DNA of 64,000 nt, from contig NZ_MUNU01000006.1 of the NCBI RefSeq assembly GCF_002001085.1, positions 1-64,000 on the forward strand, given 5' to 3'. Every line of letters begins with the position of its first letter. Position 1 is the first letter of the stretch. Position numbers and translations under genes: made by a program. Source of the stretch: Rhodanobacter sp. B05. Its GTDB lineage: Bacteria; Pseudomonadota; Gammaproteobacteria; Xanthomonadales; Rhodanobacteraceae. The notes below the pieces were generated by a model. It was given only the letters and a program-made list of their open reading frames with translations, did not search any database and was not told the origin of the DNA. Below, in pieces: positions 23,910 through 32,849 of the stretch.

Positions 23910-24599
23910 ATGCCGACCGATCTGCCGCCGCTGAAGCGCATTCGCTGGAACCAGGCGTACCGGATCGTGCCCAGCCGCTTTCCCACCGTCGGCGTGTACG
24001 ACCGCGTTGCCGATCCGGCCGATCTCGATGCCGTGTTCGCGCTCGAGGCGATGACCAATCCGCGCCTGCGCGAAGAGGCCGGTGCGCTGCGACAGGTGCC
24101 GCAGGAGCGCCGCCTCAGTGGGCCCGGCTCGACGCCGGTGATGGCGGCGTTCACCCATCTCAATCCCGAGGGCAGCCGTTTCTCCGATGGCACCTGGGGC
24201 GTGTTCTATGCCGCGCACAGCGTGGCCACCGCGGTCGAGGAAACCGTCTACCACCGCGAACGCTTCCTCGCCGCGACCAGCGAACCGGCCTGCGAGATCC
24301 AGATGCGCTGCTACCGCACCCGCATCGACAGCAAGCTGCACGATATCCGCGGAGGCTGGCTGGAGGCGCACGATCCGGACAGCTATGTGGGCAGCGTGGC
24401 GTTGGCGCGCCGGCTGCGCGATGGGGGCTCCAATGGCATCGTGTTCGACAGCGCGCGTCATGTCGGCGGCGAATGCGTGGCCGCGTTCCATCCCGACGTG
24501 GTCGCGCCCTGCGTGCAGGCACAACACCTGGTCTATCGCTGGGACGGTGTGCGCATCGCGCAGGTGCTGGAGGTGTCGGAGCTGGCGCGGTCGCGCTAG
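23910..24599 (+). CDS. RES-domain toxin (NAD+ phosphorylase family)
   Basis: Toxin partner of the preceding antitoxin. Characterised RES toxins (for example MbcT) destroy cellular NAD+ by phosphorolysis. The 229-residue protein carries the RES core: a basic RIVPSRFPTVGVYDRVADP segment, FTHLNPEGSRFSDGTWGVFYAAHSVATAVEETVYHRERF (Arg90, Tyr100, Glu110 correspond to the conserved pocket residues), and the C-terminal NGIVFDSARHVGGECVAAF segment with the conserved serine. ATG 23910 has GGAG 5 bp upstream. Earlier in-frame starts at 23859 and at GTG 23826, directly after the antitoxin stop, are possible. Confidence 0.9.
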   Translation: MPTDLPPLKRIRWNQAYRIVPSRFPTVGVYDRVADPADLDAVFALEAMTNPRLREEAGALRQVPQERRLSGPGSTPVMAAFTHLNPEGSRFSDGTWGVFYAAHSVATAVEETVYHRERFLAATSEPACEIQMRCYRTRIDSKLHDIRGGWLEAHDPDSYVGSVALARRLRDGGSNGIVFDSARHVGGECVAAFHPDVVAPCVQAQHLVYRWDGVRIAQVLEVSELARSR

Positions 24600-24635
24600 G
24601 CTTGGCGACACCACCGCCCCGCAGGGTGCCAGTCG

Positions 24636-25313
24636 ATGAAGACCGTCGCGTTTCTCCTGTTGCTCTGCCTGCTGCCCTCGCTGGCCCGGGCTCGCGACAA
24701 TCGCGAGAACGACCACGCCCAGTGGAATCAGGATATCGCCGCGTTCCAGGCGTCCGACCGCCAGCATCCGCCAGCGGCAGGCGCGGTGCTGTTCATCGGC
24801 AGTTCGTCGATCCGCTTCTGGAAGACGCTGGCCAGCGACTTTCCCGAGGTGAAGACGATCAACCGCGGCTTCGGCGGTTCCGAAATCGACGACGCCACCT
24901 TTTTCGCCGACCGCATCGTGGCGCCCTACCATCCGCGTGCCATCGTGATGTATGCCGGCGACAACGATCTGGCCGACGGCGACAGCCCGGCCCGTGTACG
25001 CGACGACTTCGCCGCCTTCGTGCGCAAGGCGCGTGCGCTCGACCCTGGTGTGCCGATCGCCTTCATCGCGATCAAGCCCAGCGTGGCGCGCCAGGAACTC
25101 TTGCCGCAGATCCGCGAGGCCAATGCACTGGTTCGCCGTTATGCGGCCAGCAAGCATGGCGTCACCTACCTGGATGTGTTCACGCCGATGCTTGGAACAG
25201 ATGGCCAGCCGCAGGCGAAATGGTTCATCGGCGACGGCCTGCACATGAATCGCACGGGTTATGCGTTGTGGATCGACATTGTCAGACCGTGGCTGGATCG
25301 GGTGGTGAAATAG
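24636..25313 (+). CDS. Exported SGNH/GDSL-type hydrolase
   Basis: A 225-residue protein with a signal peptide (residues 1-19, MKTVAFLLLLCLLPSLARA). The four SGNH blocks are present: GSSSIRFW (Ser57, in place of the GDS form), NRGFGGS (Gly), GDNDLADGD (Asn110) and DGLHMNRTGY (Asp200, His203). The catalytic set is complete, so an esterase, lipase or acetylesterase acting on lipids or on acetylated glycans in the periplasm is likely; the substrate is unknown. It is convergent with phhA, 16 bp apart. Confidence 0.9.
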   Translation: MKTVAFLLLLCLLPSLARARDNRENDHAQWNQDIAAFQASDRQHPPAAGAVLFIGSSSIRFWKTLASDFPEVKTINRGFGGSEIDDATFFADRIVAPYHPRAIVMYAGDNDLADGDSPARVRDDFAAFVRKARALDPGVPIAFIAIKPSVARQELLPQIREANALVRRYAASKHGVTYLDVFTPMLGTDGQPQAKWFIGDGLHMNRTGYALWIDIVRPWLDRVVK

Positions 25314-25329
25314 GCGCGCTCGTAGCGCA

Positions 25330-26223
25330 TCAGGTATCCGCGCCGCTCGCCCAGCCCACGCGATCACCACGGGTGAACACACGGTCATCCTCAAGCACGT
25401 CACCGGCCGCATGCGCGGGCAGCTCGTGCAGCTTCGCGTAGATCGGGGTGAAGTCCGGGCGGGTGGCCTCGAACAGCTGCTCGAAGTCCTCGATCACGAA
25501 ATAGGTCTGCTGGTAGGTATCGATGCGGTAGCGCGTGCTCATCACGCGCTCGATGTCGAAGCCGATGCGGTTCGGCGAGGGTGAGTCCAGGCAATAGATC
25601 GACTCGCCCTTGGAGCTGACGATGCCGGCACCGTAGATGCGCATGCCTTCGTCGGTGTTCATCAGGCCGAACTCCACTGTGTACCAGTACAGGCGGGTCA
25701 GGTTCATCAGCGCTTCGGGGCCGATCGCGAACGCCTTCATGCCGCCGCGGCCGTAGGCCTGCATGTAGTCGGCGAACACCGGGTTGAGCAGCAGCGGCAC
25801 GTGGCCGAACAGGTCGTGGAACAGATCCGGCTCGCTGAGGTAGTCGAGCTGGTCGGGCTTGCGGATCCACCAGCTCACCGGGAAACGCCGGTTGGCCAGG
25901 TGATCGAAGAACACCTCGTCCGGCAGCAGGCCTTCCACCGCGACGACCTCCCAGCCGGTGGCGGCCTTGAGCACTTCGTTGAGCTCGCTGAATTTCGGGA
26001 TGCCGCCATCGCCCAGGCCGAAGCGCTCGACACCTTGCATGAATTCCTTGCAGGCACGCCCGGGCAGCAGTTCGCGCTGGCGCTTGAACAAGGTGTCCCA
26101 CACCTCGTGGTCGGTCCTGCTGTAGCTGGCCCACGGCTGCTCGACCACGCCGGTGGCGTACACCGGCACGTAGCCGCGATCGGTCTGCTGATGCTCGACT
26201 TTGCGGGGCGTGGGGTCTGCCAT
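25330..26223 (-). CDS. phhA: Phenylalanine 4-monooxygenase
   Basis: Iron- and pterin-dependent hydroxylase converting phenylalanine to tyrosine with O2, first step of phenylalanine catabolism. The 297-residue bacterial monomeric form contains the metal ligands His136 and His141 (HDLFGHVPLL) and Glu184 (YTVEFGL). The start MADPTPRK has GGAG 6 bp upstream, and in-frame sequence further up lacks homology. It is transcribed away from an Lrp/AsnC-type regulator with a 133-bp shared promoter region, the arrangement expected for control by amino acid. No pterin carbinolamine dehydratase gene is adjacent. Confidence 0.96.
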   Translation of the reverse strand: MADPTPRKVEHQQTDRGYVPVYATGVVEQPWASYSRTDHEVWDTLFKRQRELLPGRACKEFMQGVERFGLGDGGIPKFSELNEVLKAATGWEVVAVEGLLPDEVFFDHLANRRFPVSWWIRKPDQLDYLSEPDLFHDLFGHVPLLLNPVFADYMQAYGRGGMKAFAIGPEALMNLTRLYWYTVEFGLMNTDEGMRIYGAGIVSSKGESIYCLDSPSPNRIGFDIERVMSTRYRIDTYQQTYFVIEDFEQLFEATRPDFTPIYAKLHELPAHAAGDVLEDDRVFTRGDRVGWASGADT

Positions 26224-26282
26224 GGCTTGCTCCGGGCGTGGGACTTCAAGCAGCTTAGAGCGAATCGCAGGCACGAAGATTG

Positions 26283-26295
26283 TTTTGTTGCAAAA
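26283..26295. promoter_or_regulatory. Inverted repeat between phhA and the Lrp-type gene
   Basis: TTTTG-TTG-CAAAA is a perfect 5-bp inverted repeat in an AT-rich 133-bp divergent intergenic region, 60 bp from each start codon. Lrp/AsnC regulators recognise short AT-rich dyads, so it is a reasonable operator candidate. No binding evidence exists from sequence alone. Confidence 0.4.
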
Positions 26296-26356
26296 TCGGG
26301 GGCGCGATTTGCATTATTATTGCGTTACACGAATATTCGCAGAGTGATTATTGCGT

Positions 26357-26833
26357 ATGCCGACCCTGGACCGTACCGACCTGCGCATCCTCGCCGTCCT
26401 CCAGGGCGAGGGGCGCATCAGCAACGCCGAGCTGGCCGAGCGGGTCAGCCTGTCGCCTTCGGCCTGTCTGCGCCGGCTGCAGCGGCTGGAGTCCGAGCGG
26501 ATCGTCACCGGCTATGCGGCGCAGATCGATCCGCAGGCGGTGGGCCTGGGCCTGCAGGCCTTCGTGCGGGTCCAACTGAGCAAGCACGAGCGCGCGGCGG
26601 TCGAGGGTTTCGTTGAACGCGTCAACGGCTGGGATGAAGTCGTGGCCTGCCATGCCCTGACCGGCGACATGGATTATCTGCTGCATGTCTACGTGGCGGA
26701 CCTGGAGGACTTCTCGCGTTTTCTGCTCGATCATCTGCTCAACGCGAGCGGCGTGGCCGACGTCAATTCCAGCTTCGTGCTGCGCACCGTGAAGCGTTCG
26801 CCGTCGCTGCCGCTGACCCAGCTGGAGCGGTGA
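26357..26833 (+). CDS. Lrp/AsnC-family transcriptional regulator
   Basis: A 158-residue regulator with an N-terminal winged HTH (LDRTDLRILAVLQGEGRISNAELAERVSLSPSACLRRLQRLE, about 5-50) and a C-terminal RAM/AsnC effector domain (HALTGDMDYLLHVYVADLEDF). Such proteins assemble as octamers and sense amino acids. Its position divergent from phhA suggests control of phenylalanine breakdown, as with PhhR-independent Lrp-type regulators in other bacteria (inference). ATG 26357 is used; an in-frame TTG lies two codons earlier. Confidence 0.92.
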   Translation: MPTLDRTDLRILAVLQGEGRISNAELAERVSLSPSACLRRLQRLESERIVTGYAAQIDPQAVGLGLQAFVRVQLSKHERAAVEGFVERVNGWDEVVACHALTGDMDYLLHVYVADLEDFSRFLLDHLLNASGVADVNSSFVLRTVKRSPSLPLTQLER

Positions 26834-26903
26834 GGATGGATGTGGATCCGTTCAGCGCGGGCATCGCCGCGGTGGGGTCGACTAACGCTAAACTAACTGA
26901 CTG

Positions 26904-27704
26904 ATGAGCATCGACACCGCCACCGTTGCCGAACGCGATTTGCTGCGCCCGCTGCGTTACCTGTGGCGGGTGCCGCTGCTGCTGGTGTACGCGGTGCTGG
27001 CGATTCTGCTGGCCGGGCTGGTGCTGAGCTGGAACCGACATCGCGTCATGCACCATGGCCACGAGCCGTTCGCGCACCGGCTGGTTCGCTGGTGGTCGAC
27101 TGGGCTGATGCGCATCTTCGGCCTGCGTGCGGTGCGCGTCGGCCAGCCGCTGGCCGATCCGGTGCTGTTCGTCGCCAACCACACCTCATGGATCGATATC
27201 GAACTGCTGCACAGCCAGCGTGCCGCCTGCTTCGTGGCGAAGGCGGAGATCGCCGGCTGGCCGCTGGTCGGCTGGCTGGCCGCGAGCGGGGGCACCATCT
27301 TCCATCGCCGTGGCAGCAACCATTCGCTGGCGGCGGTGATGCAGGTAATGGTCGAGCGGCTGCGCGAAGGGCGTTCGGTGGCGGTATTTCCCGAAGGCGG
27401 CAGCGGCTACAACGGCGTGCTCAAGATATTCCATGCGCGCATCTTCCAGGCCGCGCTCGATGCCGAGGTGCCGGTGCAACCGGTGGCGCTGCGCTTTGCA
27501 CGTGGCGGCAGGCGGATCGTGGATGCCGGCTTTCGCGAGGACGAGAGTTTCGTGGGCAATTTCCTGCGCCTGCTGGGCGAGCCGCGGATGGATGCCGAGG
27601 TGCATTTCCTGCCGCCGGTGCCGGCCAGTTCCGAGGGGCGTCGGCGCATGGCCGAACAATCGCGCGAACGCATCGCTGCGGCCCTGGCAGATCGCGCCGC
27701 ATGA
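26904..27704 (+). CDS. 1-acyl-sn-glycerol-3-phosphate acyltransferase family (PlsC-like)
   Basis: Membrane-associated acyltransferase of 266 residues. A hydrophobic N-terminal segment (about 21-43) is followed by the acyltransferase motifs NHTSWID (His93, Asp98), GGTIFHRRG and FPEGGSGYNG (162-171). It probably adds the second acyl chain to lysophosphatidic acid or acylates another lyso-lipid. Its stop overlaps the start of the next gene by 4 bp (ATGA), so the two are translationally coupled. The low similarity outside the motifs leaves open an ornithine-lipid or other lyso-lipid substrate. Confidence 0.9.
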   Translation: MSIDTATVAERDLLRPLRYLWRVPLLLVYAVLAILLAGLVLSWNRHRVMHHGHEPFAHRLVRWWSTGLMRIFGLRAVRVGQPLADPVLFVANHTSWIDIELLHSQRAACFVAKAEIAGWPLVGWLAASGGTIFHRRGSNHSLAAVMQVMVERLREGRSVAVFPEGGSGYNGVLKIFHARIFQAALDAEVPVQPVALRFARGGRRIVDAGFREDESFVGNFLRLLGEPRMDAEVHFLPPVPASSEGRRRMAEQSRERIAAALADRAA

Positions 27705-28720
27705 ACCTGCCGCACGGAAAGGACTTCCGGCCGCCGCGGCTGCTGCGCAGCGGACATGTGCAGACGATGCTGTCCTCCAGCGGCGTGCGTCGCCTGCTGT
27801 TGCCGCGCGCGGCGAAGACGGTGCTGCAGGGCGCCGAGCCGGTGGTGGTCGATGGCGGCGGCGGCGTGCGCCTCACCGGGGCCTACACCGCGCAGCGCGT
27901 CGCGTCGACATCGCGTGGACTCGCCGTGCTGTTCCACGGCTGGGAAGGCAGCGTCGACTCCACCTACGTATTGCAGACCGGCAGCCGCCTGCTCGCCGAC
28001 GGCTGGGACATCTTCCGGCTCAACTTCCGCGACCACGGCGACAGCCACGGGCTCAACGAGGCGCTGTTCCACTCCTGCCGCATCGACGAAGTGGTGCATG
28101 CGCTGGGTGACATCGCGCAGCGCTGGCCGATGCGGCCGATGGCGCTGGCCGGTTTTTCGCTGGGCGGCAACTTCGCCCTGCGCGCGGCGATCCAGACGTC
28201 GCGGGTGGGCATCCCGCTGGCCTACGTGCTGGCCGTATGCCCGATCATCGACCCGGCGGTGGGCCTGTTCTCGCTGGAAGAATCCGCGCCATGGTTCTAC
28301 CAGGCCTACTTCATGCGCAAGTGGCGCCATTCGCTGCTGCTCAAGCAGCAGGCGTTCCCGCAACACCGCTATTTCGAGATGTCTGAGCTGAAGCAGCACC
28401 TGCGCGGCCTGACCGAGGCGCTGGTGCTGCGGCATACCGACTTCAAGTCGCTGCAGCAGTATCTGGACGGCTATTCGGTGGCTGGCGACGCGATGCAGGC
28501 GATGCAGATTCCGGCGACGATCCTTACCGCGAAGGACGACCCGGTGATCCCGGTCGGCAGTTTCGAGACGCTGGAGCTGCCGCCGAACGTGGAGCTGGAC
28601 CTCGCGCCCTATGGCGGGCATTGCGGCTTCATCCGCGACTGGGGCATGACCAGTTACACCGACGACTACATCGCCGCACGCTTCAACGCGCTGGCCGAGG
28701 GGATGTCGCCGATCGGCTGA
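27701..28720 (+). CDS. YheT-like alpha/beta hydrolase
   Basis: A 339-residue protein of the YheT/COG0429 hydrolase type. Readable features are the N-terminal FRPPRLLRSGHVQTML signature, the oxyanion region FHGWEGS (79-84), the nucleophile elbow GFSLGGNFALR with Ser153, an acid region ILTAKDDPVIP and the terminal APYGGHCGFIRD histidine. Members are esterases or thioesterases of uncertain substrate; eukaryotic relatives (ABHD1/3) act on phospholipids. The 4-bp overlap with a PlsC-like acyltransferase suggests a shared role in membrane lipid remodelling. Confidence 0.88.
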   Translation: MNLPHGKDFRPPRLLRSGHVQTMLSSSGVRRLLLPRAAKTVLQGAEPVVVDGGGGVRLTGAYTAQRVASTSRGLAVLFHGWEGSVDSTYVLQTGSRLLADGWDIFRLNFRDHGDSHGLNEALFHSCRIDEVVHALGDIAQRWPMRPMALAGFSLGGNFALRAAIQTSRVGIPLAYVLAVCPIIDPAVGLFSLEESAPWFYQAYFMRKWRHSLLLKQQAFPQHRYFEMSELKQHLRGLTEALVLRHTDFKSLQQYLDGYSVAGDAMQAMQIPATILTAKDDPVIPVGSFETLELPPNVELDLAPYGGHCGFIRDWGMTSYTDDYIAARFNALAEGMSPIG

Positions 28721-28804
28721 GTCGCCGCTCCGTCGGGATCAGATCGCGATACCGCGGCTTCGACGTGGCGCGTATCCTTTCCGCGGACCAACCAGGGCGA
28801 AGCC

Positions 28805-31800
28805 ATGCATCAGTCAGGCAACACCGTGATCCCGCGTACGGACAGGCGATGGGCACTGATTTGCGGGCTCGCCTGCCTGCTGCTGCCCCTGCTTGCCGCC
28901 GCCACCCCGGAAACGACCTTCTTCCGCTCGTTCGAAGCGGTCGAACCGGCACCACCGACCTCGCCGGCGAATGCGCCGTTTGGCATTGACGTCGCCGGCG
29001 GTCCGAGCGCCGCTGCCGCACTCGATGCGAAGCCCGGCGTCGGTTTCAGCGGGTTGCAGTCGCTGCACTATCGCGGTGACGCCGGTGGCCGGCAGGCAGC
29101 CGATCTGTATACGGTGAACCTGCCGGTGCGGGCGGATACGCAACTGTCCTACCTGATCTTCCCCTGCTCCAACCCGGGTGATCTGCGCAATCCGGCCAAC
29201 TACGTCGCGGTGGATCTGCAGTTCGACGACGGCAGCCACCTGTCCACCCGGGGTGCCGTCGACCAGCACCGGATCGGCATAGCGGCGCATGCCCAGGGCG
29301 AGGGTCGCACCCTGTATCCGGACCAGTGGAACTTGCTGTCGATCGATCTGGGCCCGGTCGCGGCCGGACGCACGATCAAGCGCATCGTGCTGATCCACGA
29401 CGGTCCGGCGGCGCATTTCCAGGGCTATCTGGACGATTTGCGCATCGGTCCCGCGCCGGTCGATGCGCGCCAGCGTCCCAGCGACTTCGTGGATACCCGC
29501 CGTGGCAGCAATTCGAACGGTCGCTTCTCGCGCGGCAACACCTTCCCCGCCGTGGCGATGCCGCACGGGTTCAACCTCTGGACGCCGGTGACGGATGCCG
29601 GCTCCGACTGGATCTACCAGTACCAGCAGCGCAACGGCGCGGACAACCGGCCGCGCATCGAGGCCTTTGCGTTGTCGCACGAGCCCAGCCCGTGGATGGG
29701 CGATCGGCAGACCTTCCAGCTGATGCCGGCGTCGGTGGCCAGTGGCCCGCCGCACCTGCATCGCGCAGCGCGCGCACTCAGCTTCAGCCATGCGCATGAA
29801 GTCGCGCACGCACATCTGTACCGCGTCGCCTTCGACGACGGCATCGTCACCGAGGTCGCGCCCACCGACCATGCGGCGATGTTCCGCTTCACCTTCAAGG
29901 GCGGGCGCTCGCAACTGGTCTTCGACAATCGCAACGACCACGGCGGCATCGTGCTGGATCCCGCGTCGCGCAGCTTCAGTGGCTGGTCGGACGTGAAGAG
30001 CCGGCTTTCCGCCGGCGCCGGCCGCCTGTTCTTCTACGGCGTGGTCGATCGGGCGGTGACGCAGAGCGGCCGCCTGCACGGCGCGGGCCGCGATCAGGTC
30101 GCCGCCTGGTTCGGTTTCGACACCTCGAAAGACAGGGTGGTGAACCTGCGCATCGCCACCTCGCTGATCAGCCTGGCCCAGGCCAGGCACAACCTGGCGC
30201 TGGAGATCGCCCCCGACGAAAGTTTCGATAACGTGCGCGAGCGCGCCCAGCGGGCCTGGGACAAGCAGCTCGGCATCGTCAGCGTGCGCGGCGCCAGCCG
30301 CGACGAACTCACCACGCTCTACTCGAATCTCTATCGACTGTTCCTGTACCCGAACGAGGCGTACGAGAACACCGGCAGCGCGACGCAACCGGTCTACCGT
30401 TATGCCAGTCCGTTCTCCGCACCGACCGGAACGGACACGTCGACGCATACCGGCGCGCGGGTGCTTGCCGGCAAGCCTTACGTCAACAATGGCTTCTGGG
30501 ATACCTATCGCACCGCGTGGCCGGCCTACACCCTGCTCGAACCGGAGCAGGCCGGCGCGATGATCGACGGATTCGTGCAGCAGTACCGCGACGGCGGCTG
30601 GATCGCGCGCTGGTCCTCGCCCGGCTACGCCGACCTGATGGTCGGCACCAGTGCCGACGTGGCGTTCGCCGATGCATGGCTGAAGGGTGTGCACAACTTC
30701 GACGTCCGCTCCTTCTACCAGGCCGCGCTGAAGGATGCCACCGTGGTCAGCCCGCTGGCGGGCACCGGTCGCAAGGGGCTCGCACGTTCGGTATTCAATG
30801 GCTATACCGACACGGCGACCAGCGAGGGCCTGTCGTGGTCGCTGGCCGGCTACCTCAACGATTTCGGCATCGGCAACCTGGCCGCGGCGCTGGCCGCGCA
30901 GCCTGCCGCGAACGATCCGTATGCGGCGCACTACGCTGACGACGCAGCGTACTTCCGCAACCGCGCGCTGGATTACGTCAGCCTGTTCGACCCCGCGGTC
31001 GGTTTCTTCGTCGGCCGCGATGCGGCCGGCCACTGGCGTGTCGACAAGGCGGGTTTCGATCCCCTGCGCTGGGGCGGCGACTACACCGAAACCAACGCCT
31101 GGAACATGGCCTTCGACGCGGTGCAGGATGGCGCCGGGCTGGGGGCGCTCTATGGCGGTCGCGCCGGCCTCGCGGCGAAACTCGACGCCTTCTTCGCCAC
31201 GCCAGGCAACTTCCACGTCGGCAGTTACGGCGAACCGATCCACGAAATGCTGGAGGCACGCGATGTACGCATGGGCCAGTACGGCCACAGCAACCAGCCT
31301 TCGCACCACATCATCTACATGTACGATTTCGCCGGGCAGCCGTGGAAGGCGCAGGACAAGATCCGCGATGCGCTGTCGCGCCTGTACGTCGGCAGCGAGA
31401 TCGGCCAGGGTTATCCCGGCGACGAGGACAACGGCGAGATGTCCGCCTGGTACCTGTTCAGCGCCGCCGGTTTTTATCCGCTGCGCATGGGCACGCCGGC
31501 CTACGTGATCGGCGCACCGTATTTCCCGCACATGGACATTGCTCTGGAGAACGGCAGGCACATCGTGATCGATGCGCCCGCGGTCAGCGACAGCAACCGC
31601 TACATCCAGAGCCTGCGCGTCAATGGCCAGCCGTGGAACCGACTGACCCTGCCGCACGCGCTGCTGGCGCAGGGTGCCACGCTGGATTTCACGATGGGGC
31701 CGAAACCTTCGGCCTGGGCCAGCGACGAAGCGGCGCTGCCGCCGTCACTCACCGCGCACGGCAATCCGCTGCCGCTGCGCGATCTCACCGATGGCGGTCA

Positions 31801-32194
31801 CGGCGAAGTCAGCAGCTCGCCAGCGATCCCGCAGCTGGCGGCACTGTCCGACAACGACAGCCGTACCGAAGCCGCGCTGCCCGCGGCGCCGACCACGATC
31901 AGCTGGCACTTCGCGCAACCACGCGAAGTCACGATGCTTACGCTGACTTCCGGCGCCAGCGCCGCGGCGCCCTCGGACTGGCAGTTGCAGGCATCCAGCG
32001 ATGGCAAGCACTGGCAGACGCTGGATGCGCGCCGGCACGAGCGCTTTGCGTGGCCGCAACAGACGCGCGCGTTTGCCGTGCATGCACCGGGCAAGCATGC
32101 GTATTACCGGCTGCGCCTCGATCCATCGGCCGGCACGGTGCCGACGGCACTGGCCGAAATCGAACTGCTCGGGCCCGACGCGGCGAGCCGGTAG
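28805..32194 (+). CDS. GH92-family glycosidase (alpha-mannosidase type), exported
   Basis: Large 1129-residue protein with a signal peptide (ALICGLACLLLPLLAAA). The GH92 N-terminal beta-domain starts around residue 220 (FVDTRRGSNSNGRFSRGNTFPAVAMPHGFNLWTPVT). The (alpha/alpha)6 catalytic domain contains TETNAWNMAF with the probable acid Glu and GYPGDEDNGEMSAWYLFSAAGFYPL with the general-base region. Residues 1010-1125 look like an F5/8-type carbohydrate-binding domain (LQASSDGKHWQTLDAR ... YYRLRLDPSAGT). GH92 enzymes are calcium-dependent exo-mannosidases. No SusC/D-like or other glycan genes are nearby, so it is an isolated locus. Confidence 0.92.
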   Translation: MHQSGNTVIPRTDRRWALICGLACLLLPLLAAATPETTFFRSFEAVEPAPPTSPANAPFGIDVAGGPSAAAALDAKPGVGFSGLQSLHYRGDAGGRQAADLYTVNLPVRADTQLSYLIFPCSNPGDLRNPANYVAVDLQFDDGSHLSTRGAVDQHRIGIAAHAQGEGRTLYPDQWNLLSIDLGPVAAGRTIKRIVLIHDGPAAHFQGYLDDLRIGPAPVDARQRPSDFVDTRRGSNSNGRFSRGNTFPAVAMPHGFNLWTPVTDAGSDWIYQYQQRNGADNRPRIEAFALSHEPSPWMGDRQTFQLMPASVASGPPHLHRAARALSFSHAHEVAHAHLYRVAFDDGIVTEVAPTDHAAMFRFTFKGGRSQLVFDNRNDHGGIVLDPASRSFSGWSDVKSRLSAGAGRLFFYGVVDRAVTQSGRLHGAGRDQVAAWFGFDTSKDRVVNLRIATSLISLAQARHNLALEIAPDESFDNVRERAQRAWDKQLGIVSVRGASRDELTTLYSNLYRLFLYPNEAYENTGSATQPVYRYASPFSAPTGTDTSTHTGARVLAGKPYVNNGFWDTYRTAWPAYTLLEPEQAGAMIDGFVQQYRDGGWIARWSSPGYADLMVGTSADVAFADAWLKGVHNFDVRSFYQAALKDATVVSPLAGTGRKGLARSVFNGYTDTATSEGLSWSLAGYLNDFGIGNLAAALAAQPAANDPYAAHYADDAAYFRNRALDYVSLFDPAVGFFVGRDAAGHWRVDKAGFDPLRWGGDYTETNAWNMAFDAVQDGAGLGALYGGRAGLAAKLDAFFATPGNFHVGSYGEPIHEMLEARDVRMGQYGHSNQPSHHIIYMYDFAGQPWKAQDKIRDALSRLYVGSEIGQGYPGDEDNGEMSAWYLFSAAGFYPLRMGTPAYVIGAPYFPHMDIALENGRHIVIDAPAVSDSNRYIQSLRVNGQPWNRLTLPHALLAQGATLDFTMGPKPSAWASDEAALPPSLTAHGNPLPLRDLTDGGHGEVSSSPAIPQLAALSDNDSRTEAALPAAPTTISWHFAQPREVTMLTLTSGASAAAPSDWQLQASSDGKHWQTLDARRHERFAWPQQTRAFAVHAPGKHAYYRLRLDPSAGTVPTALAEIELLGPDAASR

Positions 32195-32205
32195 ACGTCG
32201 GCGTA

Positions 32206-32820
32206 TCAGAACGTCGGCGCGAGCGCCCGCTGCCGCATCCAGCAGGCGATGCTCATGCGCTCGCGCCTGGCCGGCAGCACCTCGTGCTCGAACTGTGCCG
32301 AGAGAAACAGCAGCAAGGTGCCGGCATGCGGAAAGATGTCGTGCGACGAACCATTCGCCAGATACAGGCGCAGCGCGCCGCCGTCGGCCACGCGCCACGC
32401 CTCGTTGAGATAGAACACCGCCGACAGCACCCGCGCGTCGCTGTCGCGCAGGCGATCCAGATGACGCGTATAGCTGCCACCGGGCGGATACACCGCGTAA
32501 TGCGATTCGCATTCGACCAGCCCAAGCATCAGCTCGCGGTTGAGCGTCACCCGCAGCGCGTCGAGGCGATCGACGAACACTTGCTGCGGCGCGCTCAGCG
32601 CATCGGCCTGGAACCAGTGCGTGCTGTCGCTGCGCAACGGTGTGGCCGTGCGCAAGCCGCCGACTCGTGCCGGCGTCAGCCGTTGCGCGTCGCGCAGCGC
32701 GCGGCAGTCATCGGCCAGCGCCCGCGTCTGCGCGGCCGAAAGGAAATCCGGCACCACACACCAGCCCTCGCCGGCCAGTGCGCTGGCAATGTCATGGAAC
32801 GGCGTCGGAGGCGTATTCAT
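32206..32820 (-). CDS. Fe(II)/2-oxoglutarate-dependent dioxygenase (prolyl-hydroxylase-like)
   Basis: A 204-residue protein with the double-stranded beta-helix iron site His120-x-Asp122 (YTRHLDRLRD) and distal His179 (FEHEVLP), plus Arg188 (RRERMSIACW) for the 2-oxoglutarate carboxylate. The order and spacing match the P4H/PKHD group, as in SM-20-like proteins. A target protein or small molecule cannot be inferred. The start MNTPPTPFHD was chosen because sequence upstream is poorly coding. It is convergent with the GH92 gene, 11 bp apart, and 29 bp downstream of the DUF3820 gene. Confidence 0.9.
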   Translation of the reverse strand: MNTPPTPFHDIASALAGEGWCVVPDFLSAAQTRALADDCRALRDAQRLTPARVGGLRTATPLRSDSTHWFQADALSAPQQVFVDRLDALRVTLNRELMLGLVECESHYAVYPPGGSYTRHLDRLRDSDARVLSAVFYLNEAWRVADGGALRLYLANGSSHDIFPHAGTLLLFLSAQFEHEVLPARRERMSIACWMRQRALAPTF

Positions 32821-32849
32821 GGGCCGCCAGTGTAACGACGCGCGCCCTG

